A DNA stretch of 8,840 nt, taken from positions 1 to 8,840 of the forward strand of contig JAEDFS010000066.1 in assembly GCA_016297895.1 (NCBI GenBank). The letters are read 5' to 3'. The position numbers were made by a program, and so were the translations under genes. This document shows positions 1-6,962 of this stretch, piece after piece. The DNA is from Marvinbryantia sp. (lineage in GTDB: Bacteria > Bacillota > Clostridia > Lachnospirales > Lachnospiraceae). The notes under the pieces were generated by a model. The model did no database searches and had not been told where the DNA came from. It worked only from the letters and a program-made list of their open reading frames with translations. How positions within the stretch are numbered: position 1 is the first letter of the stretch; each line of letters begins with the position of its first letter.

Positions 1-35
1 GCCTCAATTGCTGCTTCCAGCTGCGGAATCGTCAT
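1..35 (-). CDS. scpB: Segregation and condensation protein B, N-terminal fragment (cut by window edge)
   Basis: Only the first 11 codons are visible, reading MTIPQLEAAIE, and the gene runs off the left edge. The ATG (complement of 33-35) is preceded by AAAGGAGGAG at about 43-52, an excellent Shine-Dalgarno site 7-8 nt away that lies inside the end of scpA. The reading frame differs from scpA, and the two genes overlap by 32 bp, which suggests translational coupling. ScpB is the winged-helix partner that joins ScpA and Smc in the bacterial condensin complex. The identification comes mainly from position, since scpB commonly follows scpA in Firmicutes, and from the usual ScpB opening with an 'LEAAIEA'-like helix. 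The fragment is too short for a domain call. Confidence 0.8.
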   Translation of the reverse strand, partial: MTIPQLEAAIE

Positions 36-792
36 GCGTATGCTCCTCCTTTGTATTTACATCAATATATATCTCCCCAAAGGTCTCCTCCTGCTTTAAT
101 GTGATCTCACCGGCTTTCATCAGCTCCAGGATCGCCAGAAAGGTAACGATCACCTGTGTCTTAGATGACTGAGCATGCAGAAGGGAGCGGAAAGTAAAAT
201 GACCATGATTTCTGGCATATACCTTTACATAATCCAGCTTATCCGTAAGAGATACTTCTTCTTTCCGGATCTTGCCAAAATTGCTTCGGATCGGATCTTT
301 CTTGTTTTCCTGACGTTTGATCACATCTTTAAAGATCTCATGAAGCTTTTGCAGTGTCATATCGTCCAGAAGATGTTCCGTATCCACGGGAGCCTTGTAT
401 TCGGCCACTTCTTTTGGCATCTGCCCCTCATGATACAGCTGCTGCTGTGCCTCATCCATTCGGTCACGCAGTTCAAAGGACATATATTTGTACATCTTGT
501 ATTCCAGAAGACGGGCCACCAGTTCTGCCCGGGGATCCTCTTCCTCGCCTTCCTCGTTCACCTCTTTTGGCAGAAGCATACGGCATTTGATATCCAGAAG
601 TGTAGCTGCCATGACCATAAATTCGCTCATCAGATTCAGATCCTCCTGAGGCATCTGCTGCACATATTCCAGATACTGATCCGTAATCATTACGATCGGA
701 ATATCATATATATCAATTTTATTCTTATCGATCAGGTGCAAAAGCAGGTCCAGCGGACCCTCAAACACCGGAAGTTTGACAGAAAGTTCCAT
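4..792 (-). CDS. scpA: Segregation and condensation protein A (kleisin subunit of Smc-ScpAB)
   Basis: This 262-residue protein has the normal length for ScpA. ScpA is the kleisin that bridges the Smc heads and binds ScpB, helping to compact and separate the origin regions of the chromosome. The N-terminus carries the family hallmark FEGPLDLLLHLI (residues 10-21), followed by the 'IDIYDIPI' and 'MAATLLDIKCRMLLP' segments. An acidic stretch (EEGEEEDPRAELVARLLEYK, about 80-99) precedes the middle helices. The C-terminal part (about 180-245) fits the winged helix that contacts the Smc cap. The ATG at 792 is preceded by GAGG with a 5-nt spacer. Only 14 nt separate it from the metallophosphoesterase upstream, and scpB overlaps its 3' end, so the three genes are probably co-transcribed. 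It is cytoplasmic. Nothing is unusual apart from a short polar tail rich in D, S and N. Confidence 0.96.
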   Translation of the reverse strand: MELSVKLPVFEGPLDLLLHLIDKNKIDIYDIPIVMITDQYLEYVQQMPQEDLNLMSEFMVMAATLLDIKCRMLLPKEVNEEGEEEDPRAELVARLLEYKMYKYMSFELRDRMDEAQQQLYHEGQMPKEVAEYKAPVDTEHLLDDMTLQKLHEIFKDVIKRQENKKDPIRSNFGKIRKEEVSLTDKLDYVKVYARNHGHFTFRSLLHAQSSKTQVIVTFLAILELMKAGEITLKQEETFGEIYIDVNTKEEHTHDDSAAGSSN

Positions 793-806
793 AGCTTCCT
801 CGTTTC

Positions 807-1604
807 TCAGATTTCATTTGTAACATTCACAACGACTATTTCCCGTGGATTAAACAGGCGGATCGGAATCGTGTGTTCCCCCAGTCCTGCACTGACGTAT
901 ACAGAGGCATCCGCTCTATCGATTCTTCCATAGCCATACCGGGGAAAGAATCGACCATCCGTACCGATCACCGGTCGCCCAAACAGCCTTACGATCCCCC
1001 CATGCATATGCCCGCATAGAATTATATCGGCGCCCCAGTCAAGATACACATCGCTGTACACAGGATTGTGTGCCAGAAGCACCTGAATGTTCTCTTTGTT
1101 CGGCTTTCCCACGAGGTGCTGTACGTCATCTGCGGAAAAGGGAATCTTCTTCCATTTTTTATAATTTACCGCCGGAATCTCCAATCCCGTAAAAGAAAAG
1201 GAAAGCTCTTTTACCGCAAAAGAATCGGAGGAATTTCGCAGTAAGGTCAATGGCATCCGCAAAAGCGCCTCTTCATAGCGCTGCCCTGCATCCCCGTACG
1301 TCTCCGGATAAAGGCACATGCGATATTCATGATTCCCATAGGCATAAACCACAGGATATGCTTCTGAAACTCGTTTTACGAATTCAAGAGCCGGTGCTGT
1401 TGATGTATCGGGTTTTCCCACAAGCATGTCACCGCCAATGCATATCATGTCGGGAGAAATCTGAGACAGGCGCAAAAGGATCTCATCTGCAAGTGCAGGA
1501 CTGCCATTGTGATAATCCGTCAAAAATGCCAGCCTGACGGACGCGGCAGGCATAGATGACTTATGCACCAGCTGGTCGTATGTTTTAACACAGAGTCTTG
1601 ACAT
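807..1604 (-). CDS. Calcineurin-like metallophosphoesterase (YkuE/YaeI-type), cytoplasmic
   Basis: This 265-residue protein has all five metallophosphoesterase metal-binding blocks in order: D30-x-H32 (in LTDYHNG), G58-D59 (GGDM), G90-N91-H92-E93, H179 (LAHNP) and G198-H199-M200-H201. These coordinate a two-metal centre that hydrolyses phosphomono- or phosphodiester bonds. The GHMHGG ending and overall size match the YkuE/YaeI branch, some members of which are thought to act on membrane lipid phosphates. Unlike many of those, this protein has no N-terminal membrane helix or twin-arginine signal, so it is probably soluble. The substrate cannot be read from the sequence. The ATG at 1604 has an AAGGAAGG-type ribosome site 3-4 nt upstream. 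The gene lies 14 nt before scpA and has its own promoter candidate upstream, so it probably leads an MPE-scpA-scpB transcript. Confidence 0.9.
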   Translation of the reverse strand: MSRLCVKTYDQLVHKSSMPAASVRLAFLTDYHNGSPALADEILLRLSQISPDMICIGGDMLVGKPDTSTAPALEFVKRVSEAYPVVYAYGNHEYRMCLYPETYGDAGQRYEEALLRMPLTLLRNSSDSFAVKELSFSFTGLEIPAVNYKKWKKIPFSADDVQHLVGKPNKENIQVLLAHNPVYSDVYLDWGADIILCGHMHGGIVRLFGRPVIGTDGRFFPRYGYGRIDRADASVYVSAGLGEHTIPIRLFNPREIVVVNVTNEI

Positions 1605-1650
1605 GATCTTCCTTCCTTATCTTTTTTCTTTTCGGACAGCCATAATTAGG

Positions 1651-1679
1651 AGTATACAATACTCTTTTTCATAATTCAA
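1651..1679 (-). promoter_or_regulatory. Predicted sigma-A promoter for the metallophosphoesterase-scpAB transcript
   Basis: On the minus strand TTGAAT (-35, 1674-1679) and TATACT (-10, 1651-1656) are separated by exactly 17 nt. The -10 matches the TATAAT consensus at 5 of 6 positions and the -35 matches TTGACA at 4 of 6. The -35 overlaps the stop codon of the carboxypeptidase gene (1676-1678). Transcription would begin near 1644, giving a leader of about 40 nt. A perfect 6-bp inverted repeat with a 3-nt spacer (1650-1664, GAGTAT/ATACTC) covers the -10. It could be an operator or simply a consequence of the TATACT sequence. Confidence 0.5.
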
Positions 1680-2899
1680 GAAAGAATGCTCCCCTGTCCG
1701 CTAAACAGTAATTTGGAAAGAATCTCTGTCAGACAGTCGTTCCACGTTTTTTTCATCACATCCGCAGTCAGCAACAGCTGATTTTCACCGATCATTTTTC
1801 CTTCGTAAGAGTATATCTGTTTACCGACGCACGTCCCTTTTGATAATGGAGCGATGAGCTCAGGAAAAAATTCTGTGGTTTTTTCTATCTTTGAAAAGTC
1901 ACTGCTTCCGGTATCCAGCCAGCTGAAATCTTCAGCGGCACAGGCATAGTAATCCCCATTCCTGGCCCATTGGATTTCGGGACAAAGTACAGAGACAGAT
2001 GGATCTGTGTATAACCGACACATGCCAAAACCGTAATTCAATAATGCAGCCGCATCGGCAAACCGGCTTTTAGAAGTCTCGCCGCCAAGGATCACTGCAA
2101 TCATCTTCATATTATCTCTTTCTGCCACTTCGCTGACGCAAAAACCGGCACGGCTGGTACTGCCGGTTTTAAGGCCGAGACATCCTTTAAAGCTTCTCAG
2201 CATTTTGTTGGTATTCGTCAGAGTGAATGGTGATTCTCCCCGGGCTGTTTTATGCACGATGTCTTCCATCCATATGCCGGAGTAATTGAAAATTTCCGGG
2301 AAACGTAAGGAAAGCTCCCTTGAGACTACCGCAATGTCTTTCGCACTCATATAGTGATTCTCATCATCTGTAAGTCCGCAGCAATCTACAAAATTTGTAT
2401 GAGACAGAGATAGTTCAGCTGCTCTTTGATTCATCCGCTGTACAAAGGCTTCCTCACTTCCTGCAATATGCTCTGCCATGGCCACCGAGGCATCATTGCC
2501 CGAGGCTATGACAATACATTTGATCATAGTCTCTACGGTTTGTTGTTCTCCTTCCTCGAGAAATACCTGGGAACCGCCCATACTTTTGGCATGGGCACTG
2601 ACAGTAACGGTATCCGTAAGATGCAGCGTGCCTTTTTCCATCTCCTCGTAGATCAGAAGGAGTGTCATTAATTTTGTTACACTGGCAGGGGTACGCTGTT
2701 CTTCTGAAGCTTTTTCATATAGAATCTCGCCTGTACTGACTTCCATGAGTACAGCGCAGGGGGCCTGTACGGAGACTGGTTCGGTGCTTTCGGATGAACT
2801 CATTGTGGGGTCTGTCTGCGCAAAAGCTGTATGTAATGTTGTACAAATCATGATAATAACAGCAAGTATTGCCGTATATATTGCTTTGGCTTTTCTCAC
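1676..2899 (-). CDS. D-alanyl-D-alanine carboxypeptidase, DacF/PBP5-like (peptidase S11)
   Basis: This 407-residue exported low-molecular-weight penicillin-binding protein removes the terminal D-Ala from peptidoglycan stem pentapeptides, which limits crosslinking. It has a signal peptide (basic RKAK, hydrophobic core 6-24, likely cleavage after AFA at residue 27). The three active-site motifs follow: S73-V-T-K76 (nucleophile Ser and Lys), S133-G-N135 and K244-T-G246. A PBP5 C-terminal beta domain follows at about 295-375. The last 30 residues (KKTWNDCLTEILSKLL) could form the amphipathic helix that holds such enzymes on the outer membrane face. The start is a GTG, fixed by an in-frame TGA three codons upstream. 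The only ribosome-site candidate is a weak AAAAGAG about 12 nt away, so translation may be poor. A sporulation (DacF/DacB) versus vegetative (DacA) role cannot be decided from sequence. Confidence 0.93.
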   Translation of the reverse strand: MRKAKAIYTAILAVIIMICTTLHTAFAQTDPTMSSSESTEPVSVQAPCAVLMEVSTGEILYEKASEEQRTPASVTKLMTLLLIYEEMEKGTLHLTDTVTVSAHAKSMGGSQVFLEEGEQQTVETMIKCIVIASGNDASVAMAEHIAGSEEAFVQRMNQRAAELSLSHTNFVDCCGLTDDENHYMSAKDIAVVSRELSLRFPEIFNYSGIWMEDIVHKTARGESPFTLTNTNKMLRSFKGCLGLKTGSTSRAGFCVSEVAERDNMKMIAVILGGETSKSRFADAAALLNYGFGMCRLYTDPSVSVLCPEIQWARNGDYYACAAEDFSWLDTGSSDFSKIEKTTEFFPELIAPLSKGTCVGKQIYSYEGKMIGENQLLLTADVMKKTWNDCLTEILSKLLFSGQGSILS

Positions 2900-2948
2900 A
2901 ATTGATCACAGCTCTTTTTTCACAATATATCGCCTCAGAGGATGAAAT

Positions 2949-3071
2949 ATGACGATTGTTTTTTGTTTTACACCTGACGGAAAGCAATCTGCTGCCAGGG
3001 TGATCTGGGAGGTAAGCTATGTGGGGGAAAACGGCTTACATTCCTGTATCGCCATGAAAAAACTGCACTGA
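2949..3071 (+). CDS. Doubtful 40-residue ORF on the opposite strand
   Basis: An ATG at 2949 opens a 40-codon frame (MTIVFCFTPDGKQ... ending AMKKLH) with AGAGG 7 nt upstream. It is the only plus-strand frame in the gap between the carboxypeptidase and vWA genes, and its TGA falls inside the strong hairpin at 3057-3103, which would terminate plus-strand transcription as well. I recognise no family, signal peptide or motif. It may be a small protein, a relic of a longer gene, or chance. No clear plus-strand promoter was found. It is included because it would explain a two-way terminator. Confidence 0.18.
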   Translation: MTIVFCFTPDGKQSAARVIWEVSYVGENGLHSCIAMKKLH

Positions 3072-3103
3072 CAGTGTCTGAATACACTGTCGGTGCAGTT
3101 TTT
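3057..3103 (-). terminator. Strong intrinsic terminator (works in either direction) closing the FHA/PP2C operon
   Basis: A 17-bp stem (3061-3077 with 3084-3100), with a single G-T wobble, surrounds a 6-nt loop. It is followed on the minus strand by six T (3062-3057) and on the plus strand by a five-T run (3099-3103). It sits 8 nt after the stop codon of the vWA-FHA gene, so it ends the five-gene operon and insulates the carboxypeptidase gene. No confident promoter for the carboxypeptidase was found in the remaining 2900-3056. Confidence 0.93.
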
Positions 3104-3110
3104 GATGAGA

Positions 3111-4787
3111 TTAGAAGCGCAGGAGGAATTTTACGTCTCCGATGGCAACCTCATCTCCGCTTCTCAGTCGATTCTCTGCAAAGATCTTCATGCCATTGAG
3201 ATAGATTGTTGACCCGGCACTGAGATTTTCCAGATAGATCATCTGATTGTCTGTATAGATTCGCAGGTTTTTGAGTGCAACGTCTTTATCTTCGAAAATG
3301 ATATCGCAGGATGAGCTGCGGCCAATGATTAGCTCATCTCTCAAATAGATCGTATTCTTTTTATTTCTGCAGTTGCCGGAAATGACCTCCAGCTGCATTA
3401 AAACTCCACTTCCGTCACCTTTGTAAGCCTTTTTCCCTCTCAGGCGCATCATAACAATTACAACGATAACCACAAGAAGAACGAGCCCACCGGCGATTGC
3501 CGCTATGATCTGCCAGCTTATGCCTGTACTGGTATTACCTTCCGCATTCTGCGATGCATCTTCCACAACACCCTCAGATACGATCCCGGATGTTTCCGGT
3601 ATTTCGGATGTGCCAGATGTCTCTGTAACTTCAGATGTTTCCGATATTTCCGATGTTTCTGAGCCTTGTTCGGCTGAACCTTCTTCTTCCGAACCATCTT
3701 CACCGGTACCTTCTTCTGTTTCATCGATGGCAGAACCTTCTATAGGCTGTGACTCTTCGGGCGCAGTTTCTGCATCACCGTCTTCAGATCCTCCTTCCGG
3801 TTCCAGAATAACGATCTGTGATGTATCTGACGGATCTACCTCCGGGATTCGATCAGCGTTTCCTGCATTTTCCATGTCGGCAAAATACATGTCCATAGAG
3901 TCCGGCACCTGCAGCAACAGCTGCATGCTAAGCCTGTCTTCAGTATAATTCCAGGTAAAAGGAATCTGTGTCACATACAGATCATCTGTAAATGCTGCTA
4001 TGTTTTTTCCGGCTCTTTTTGCTGCCTGGATAGTAGTCACTGTGAAATCCAGCCCTTTTCCGGAAGAGAGTGCATCCAACACTGTCGGATCCCAGGAATT
4101 CACACCGACTGTATGCAAAATGACCTCCGGTGTCTGGCTGATCATCTGCGCAGCATTCTGCGAAGTCTCCAGGATGCCTTTTTCTTCGCTTTCATAATTA
4201 CCGGCCAGATAAGGAATACCATCTGTCAATACGATCAGATTCACAGGGCCATTTCCACTTTTACATTTACCGGAAAGATATTTCAGTGCCGCTGAAATTC
4301 CTCCACAGATATCCGTTGCACGATGATCGCAGGACGTTTCCTCGATCACTTTCTGAACGTCTTCGCAATTGTCCAGATCTTCTGCCAGTATCTCAAACTT
4401 CTCGCCAAAACCGCCCACGGTAACCTGATATTCCTGTGTTTCTGATTTCAGCAATGCATCCGCAAAGGAACAAATCTGTTTCTGGTACTTTGGCATGGAA
4501 GTTGAGAGATCCAGAAGAAGCATATAACGAACCACAAGGTCGCTTTTCTTCAAGGTCTGCAGAGATCCTTCTCCCAGTGTCGTAACATTGTTGATCCTCA
4601 GCCCGGTTTCATACTGTTCCAGATCCGCTTCTGTTTCAGAATCAACAAACGTATAAAATATACCCTCCGTATAATAGGCGGAAACGACCGAAACGACGAC
4701 ATTATTCTCCCTTTCTGCCAGTACCGGAAAAGCTGAAAAAAACACCAGTACCGCAGAAAGCAGCACTGCGGATATTTTTCTGCTCAT
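3111..4787 (-). CDS. Membrane protein: secreted vWA domain, TM helix, degenerate cytoplasmic FHA domain
   Basis: This 558-residue protein starts at the ATG at 4787, chosen over an upstream in-frame GTG (4820) because AAAGGAG (4793-4799) lies 5 nt before it and a clean signal peptide follows (cleavage likely after VLA, residue 24). Residues about 85-275 form a von Willebrand A domain with a complete MIDAS metal site: D93-L-S95-T-S97, T158 and D189 (LTDG). Such domains bind protein ligands through a divalent cation. A linker of about 110 residues rich in E, S and T (about 315-422) leads to one membrane helix (424-447) followed by RLRGKK, placing the vWA outside and the C-terminus inside. Residues 465-555 are an FHA fold with G489-R-S, but the S-R-x-H block is replaced by A504-L-K-N507. 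That argues against ordinary phosphothreonine binding. It is the last gene of the operon, 22 nt after a PP2C gene. The ligand is unknown. Confidence 0.9.
   Translation of the reverse strand: MSRKISAVLLSAVLVFFSAFPVLAERENNVVVSVVSAYYTEGIFYTFVDSETEADLEQYETGLRINNVTTLGEGSLQTLKKSDLVVRYMLLLDLSTSMPKYQKQICSFADALLKSETQEYQVTVGGFGEKFEILAEDLDNCEDVQKVIEETSCDHRATDICGGISAALKYLSGKCKSGNGPVNLIVLTDGIPYLAGNYESEEKGILETSQNAAQMISQTPEVILHTVGVNSWDPTVLDALSSGKGLDFTVTTIQAAKRAGKNIAAFTDDLYVTQIPFTWNYTEDRLSMQLLLQVPDSMDMYFADMENAGNADRIPEVDPSDTSQIVILEPEGGSEDGDAETAPEESQPIEGSAIDETEEGTGEDGSEEEGSAEQGSETSEISETSEVTETSGTSEIPETSGIVSEGVVEDASQNAEGNTSTGISWQIIAAIAGGLVLLVVIVVIVMMRLRGKKAYKGDGSGVLMQLEVISGNCRNKKNTIYLRDELIIGRSSSCDIIFEDKDVALKNLRIYTDNQMIYLENLSAGSTIYLNGMKIFAENRLRSGDEVAIGDVKFLLRF
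3589..3663. repeat. Imperfect short tandem repeat encoding a T/S/E-rich linker
   Basis: On the plus strand, units resembling GATGTTTCCGATATTTCC recur at 3589, 3607 (diverged), 3634 and 3652. They encode a Ser-Glu-Thr-Ser-Glu/Ile-like linker at about residues 376-400 of the vWA-FHA protein, outside the membrane. The repetition keeps the reading frame (units of 18 and 27 bp), so length could vary between strains without a frameshift. Confidence 0.6.
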
Positions 4788-4809
4788 GTTTTCTCCTTTC
4801 TGCGCACTG

Positions 4810-5535
4810 TCATTCAACACACACTGTGATCAGAGAGAGATTATCATTTCCGGACTGTACACGGTTAATGACTCTTAATAAAAGAAATTCTCCCCATTCT
4901 CTGGCATCCCCGGCTTTCAGAAAATCGATTACCACTTCCTCATCGTACAGATATTCCCACGCGCCATCGGAGCACAACAGAAATCCATCTCCCGGTTTCA
5001 AACCATCTTCAGCGCTCTCGCATACTGCCGTGCAGCCTTCTTTTTTACCCATAGACTTTAAAAGAAGTGACTGATCCACATCCTGATTGATCTGGGCGCG
5101 GGTGATTTCTCCTGCTTTATATTTCTTGAAAGCAACGGAGTGGTCTTCTGTGACAGACACAATTTTTCCGTCATGCAGATAGTACAAGCGTGAATCCCCC
5201 AGATGAGCCCAATCTGCCTTGTCTTTTCTGATCAAAAGTGCCACTGCCGTACTCTGCATATTGCTGTGTAATTCTTTTTGGAGTTTCAATATTTCTTCGT
5301 TTGCTTTTACAAACTGGCTGCACAGCCACTCTTGTGCATCCTCTTCTTCTGATGGTTCCTCAGCATTAAGAAGTGTATTTACTATTGTTTCTGAAGCTAA
5401 ACTGCCGTTTTTGTGGCCGCCTAATCCATCCGCAAGAACATAGAGTCCACCGGAAGACAAGCTTTTCTCTCCCAGATTGTCCTCATTATATTCCCTGCCG
5501 CCCTGACTGGTAAAGGTAAAACTATTAAGTTTCAT
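4810..5535 (-). CDS. PP2C-family protein Ser/Thr phosphatase (PrpC/Stp-like), first of two in the operon by coordinate
   Basis: This 241-residue cytoplasmic phosphatase has the usual length for a minimal bacterial PP2C. It removes phosphate from Ser/Thr residues using a two-metal centre. The motifs appear in order: NED19 (REYNEDN), D36-G-L-G-G40, STAVAL (95-100), HLGDSR (111-116), TEDHS (129-133), CSDG (188-191, D190) and GNDN (229-232, D231). All metal-ligand aspartates are present, so it should be active. Its ribosome site GGAG is made by the last codons of the protease gene (…TTGGAGTAA), and the start lies only 6 nt after that stop. This implies co-translation with the protease-FHA protein. 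Its likely substrates are proteins read by the FHA domains of this operon or their kinase, but that is inference. Confidence 0.94.
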   Translation of the reverse strand: MKLNSFTFTSQGGREYNEDNLGEKSLSSGGLYVLADGLGGHKNGSLASETIVNTLLNAEEPSEEEDAQEWLCSQFVKANEEILKLQKELHSNMQSTAVALLIRKDKADWAHLGDSRLYYLHDGKIVSVTEDHSVAFKKYKAGEITRAQINQDVDQSLLLKSMGKKEGCTAVCESAEDGLKPGDGFLLCSDGAWEYLYDEEVVIDFLKAGDAREWGEFLLLRVINRVQSGNDNLSLITVCVE

Positions 5536-5541
5536 ATTTGT

Positions 5542-6945
5542 TTACTCCAAATTCACACTCAGCATATTGGCATTTTCGCCAAGATAGAAACATTCTCCTG
5601 CACGAAGGTGATAGGGTACTCCCGCATTCAGCCTCTGTCCATTCTGCAGATATGTTCCATATGTAGATTTAAGATCCGTAAGAACAAAATCTCTGGATGA
5701 AGCATCCCAGGCCAGAGAACAATGTCTGCCGCTGACACCTGGTGTTCCTTCTTTAAATACGATCGTACATTCTCTGCTTCTTCCTATGAGAATCTGACGA
5801 TCAGAAAGAGACACCCGCATACCCTGATGCTGTGCTGACATTGAACGAACCACCGGTCTCTTGAAAGCTTCCGGCGACACAGGTGTCGGCTGAACAGGTT
5901 CCGGCTGAGGTTTCTTCTTTTTACTTAAAATGATAAATATGCCGGCACCGACTACTGCCAATACGGCGACAGCAATGGCGATCCACATCCCTAAATTAGC
6001 TTTGGATTTTTCTTCATTTCCTTCAGTTACTGCTGAAGAACTGGGAGTATTCTGGGCTATATCATTTTCTATAGCCTCTGCACTGCCGTCAATACTCTGA
6101 CTGCCTTCAGTTATATTCGGTGTATCCGTCATCTGAGTATCACCTGTATTTTCTCCTGTACCGGAGGATGTGGTAAACTCTACACCATACAGTCTCAGCA
6201 GTGTAATTCCCTCATCAATACTAACTGCATAATTTACTGATTCAGAATCCGCGGAAAAGCCCCATGTATTGATTCCGATCGCTTCGCCCGCATCATTAAC
6301 CAACGGTCCGCCGGAATTACCATGCTGAATCACGCAATCGATCTGGATGTTGACTCTTCCGGTTCCTTCCGTAGTAAAAATACGGCTGAATGTACCACCT
6401 GTTACACTGGCATCTGATTCGCTCCAGGAAGTAGTGGAACCGGCAAAAATGTTTTCAGACAATCCAGGATATCCTACGGCATAAATCTGTGAACCAACCA
6501 TAGCATCCGTCGGACTGCACAATGGAAGCGGTTTTCTTTTATCCGTAGCAGAAGCAAGCTTTAAGAGCGCCACATCCTTTGATTCACTATACCCTACAAC
6601 GTAAGCCTCATTGTACTCGTTCGAATCATAATATACTCTGACTTTGCTTCGTCCCTGCATATCCACTCCATTGATATTACAACCAATCAGTTCACCTGCG
6701 CCATAATTCACAAAATCAGAAATTACATGATAATTTGTAAGAAGGTATGTCGGATTTTCTCCTGTTTTTCCTACAAAGAAACCTGTTCCCCAACCAAAAC
6801 CATACTCTCCGCGGTCCATATCCAGACAGGTATATACAACGGCTACACTATTTCTTGTATCTACACTAAAATCAGCAGATGCCTTCATCGGCATTCCCAA
6901 TACAAGAAGAATTGCCATCACCCATGCGACGAATACTTTTTTCAT
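5542..6945 (-). CDS. Membrane-tethered trypsin-like serine protease with cytoplasmic FHA domain
   Basis: The 467-residue protein has a signal peptide (cleavage likely after ASA, residue 24) and a trypsin/HtrA-like protease domain (about 28-255). Its triad is complete: H73 in TNYHV, D124 in KDVALLK and S211 in GNSGGPL. There is no PDZ domain. Instead a polar linker (257-315) leads to one membrane helix (319-340), then SKKKK, a Pro-rich stretch and a C-terminal FHA domain (about 376-460). That domain has the full recognition set: G388-R-S, S405-G-R-H408 and STYGTYLQNG (427-436). The protease is therefore outside and a phosphothreonine reader inside. A reasonable inference is that intracellular phosphorylation positions or controls an extracytoplasmic protease, or that the FHA recruits partners to it. 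Substrates are unknown. An AGAGG ribosome site lies about 8 nt before the ATG, and the gene starts 17 nt after the second PP2C gene. Confidence 0.92.
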   Translation of the reverse strand: MKKVFVAWVMAILLVLGMPMKASADFSVDTRNSVAVVYTCLDMDRGEYGFGWGTGFFVGKTGENPTYLLTNYHVISDFVNYGAGELIGCNINGVDMQGRSKVRVYYDSNEYNEAYVVGYSESKDVALLKLASATDKRKPLPLCSPTDAMVGSQIYAVGYPGLSENIFAGSTTSWSESDASVTGGTFSRIFTTEGTGRVNIQIDCVIQHGNSGGPLVNDAGEAIGINTWGFSADSESVNYAVSIDEGITLLRLYGVEFTTSSGTGENTGDTQMTDTPNITEGSQSIDGSAEAIENDIAQNTPSSSAVTEGNEEKSKANLGMWIAIAVAVLAVVGAGIFIILSKKKKPQPEPVQPTPVSPEAFKRPVVRSMSAQHQGMRVSLSDRQILIGRSRECTIVFKEGTPGVSGRHCSLAWDASSRDFVLTDLKSTYGTYLQNGQRLNAGVPYHLRAGECFYLGENANMLSVNLE

Positions 6946-6962
6946 CCTTTGTTCCTCTCTTT

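Noticed and set aside
175..933. Long plus-strand ORF of 252 codons
   Set aside because: It covers scpA and part of the metallophosphoesterase gene in antisense, with a His/Phe/Leu-rich composition typical of shadow frames and no recognisable domain.
2715..2987. Minus-strand 90-codon ORF overlapping the carboxypeptidase start
   Set aside because: It is the +1 frame of the signal-peptide region of the carboxypeptidase. The real gene has complete S11 motifs in the other frame.
3505..3948. Long plus-strand ORF (147 codons, rich in Ser, Asp, Val and Pro)
   Set aside because: It is antisense to the repetitive T/S/E linker of the vWA-FHA gene. Its low-complexity composition is a mirror of that linker, and it has no ribosome site or domain.
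4788..4820. In-frame GTG start at 4820 that would lengthen the vWA-FHA protein by 11 residues and overlap the preceding PP2C gene
   Set aside because: AAAGGAG sits 5 nt before the ATG at 4787, and the signal peptide begins properly there (MSRK then the hydrophobic core).
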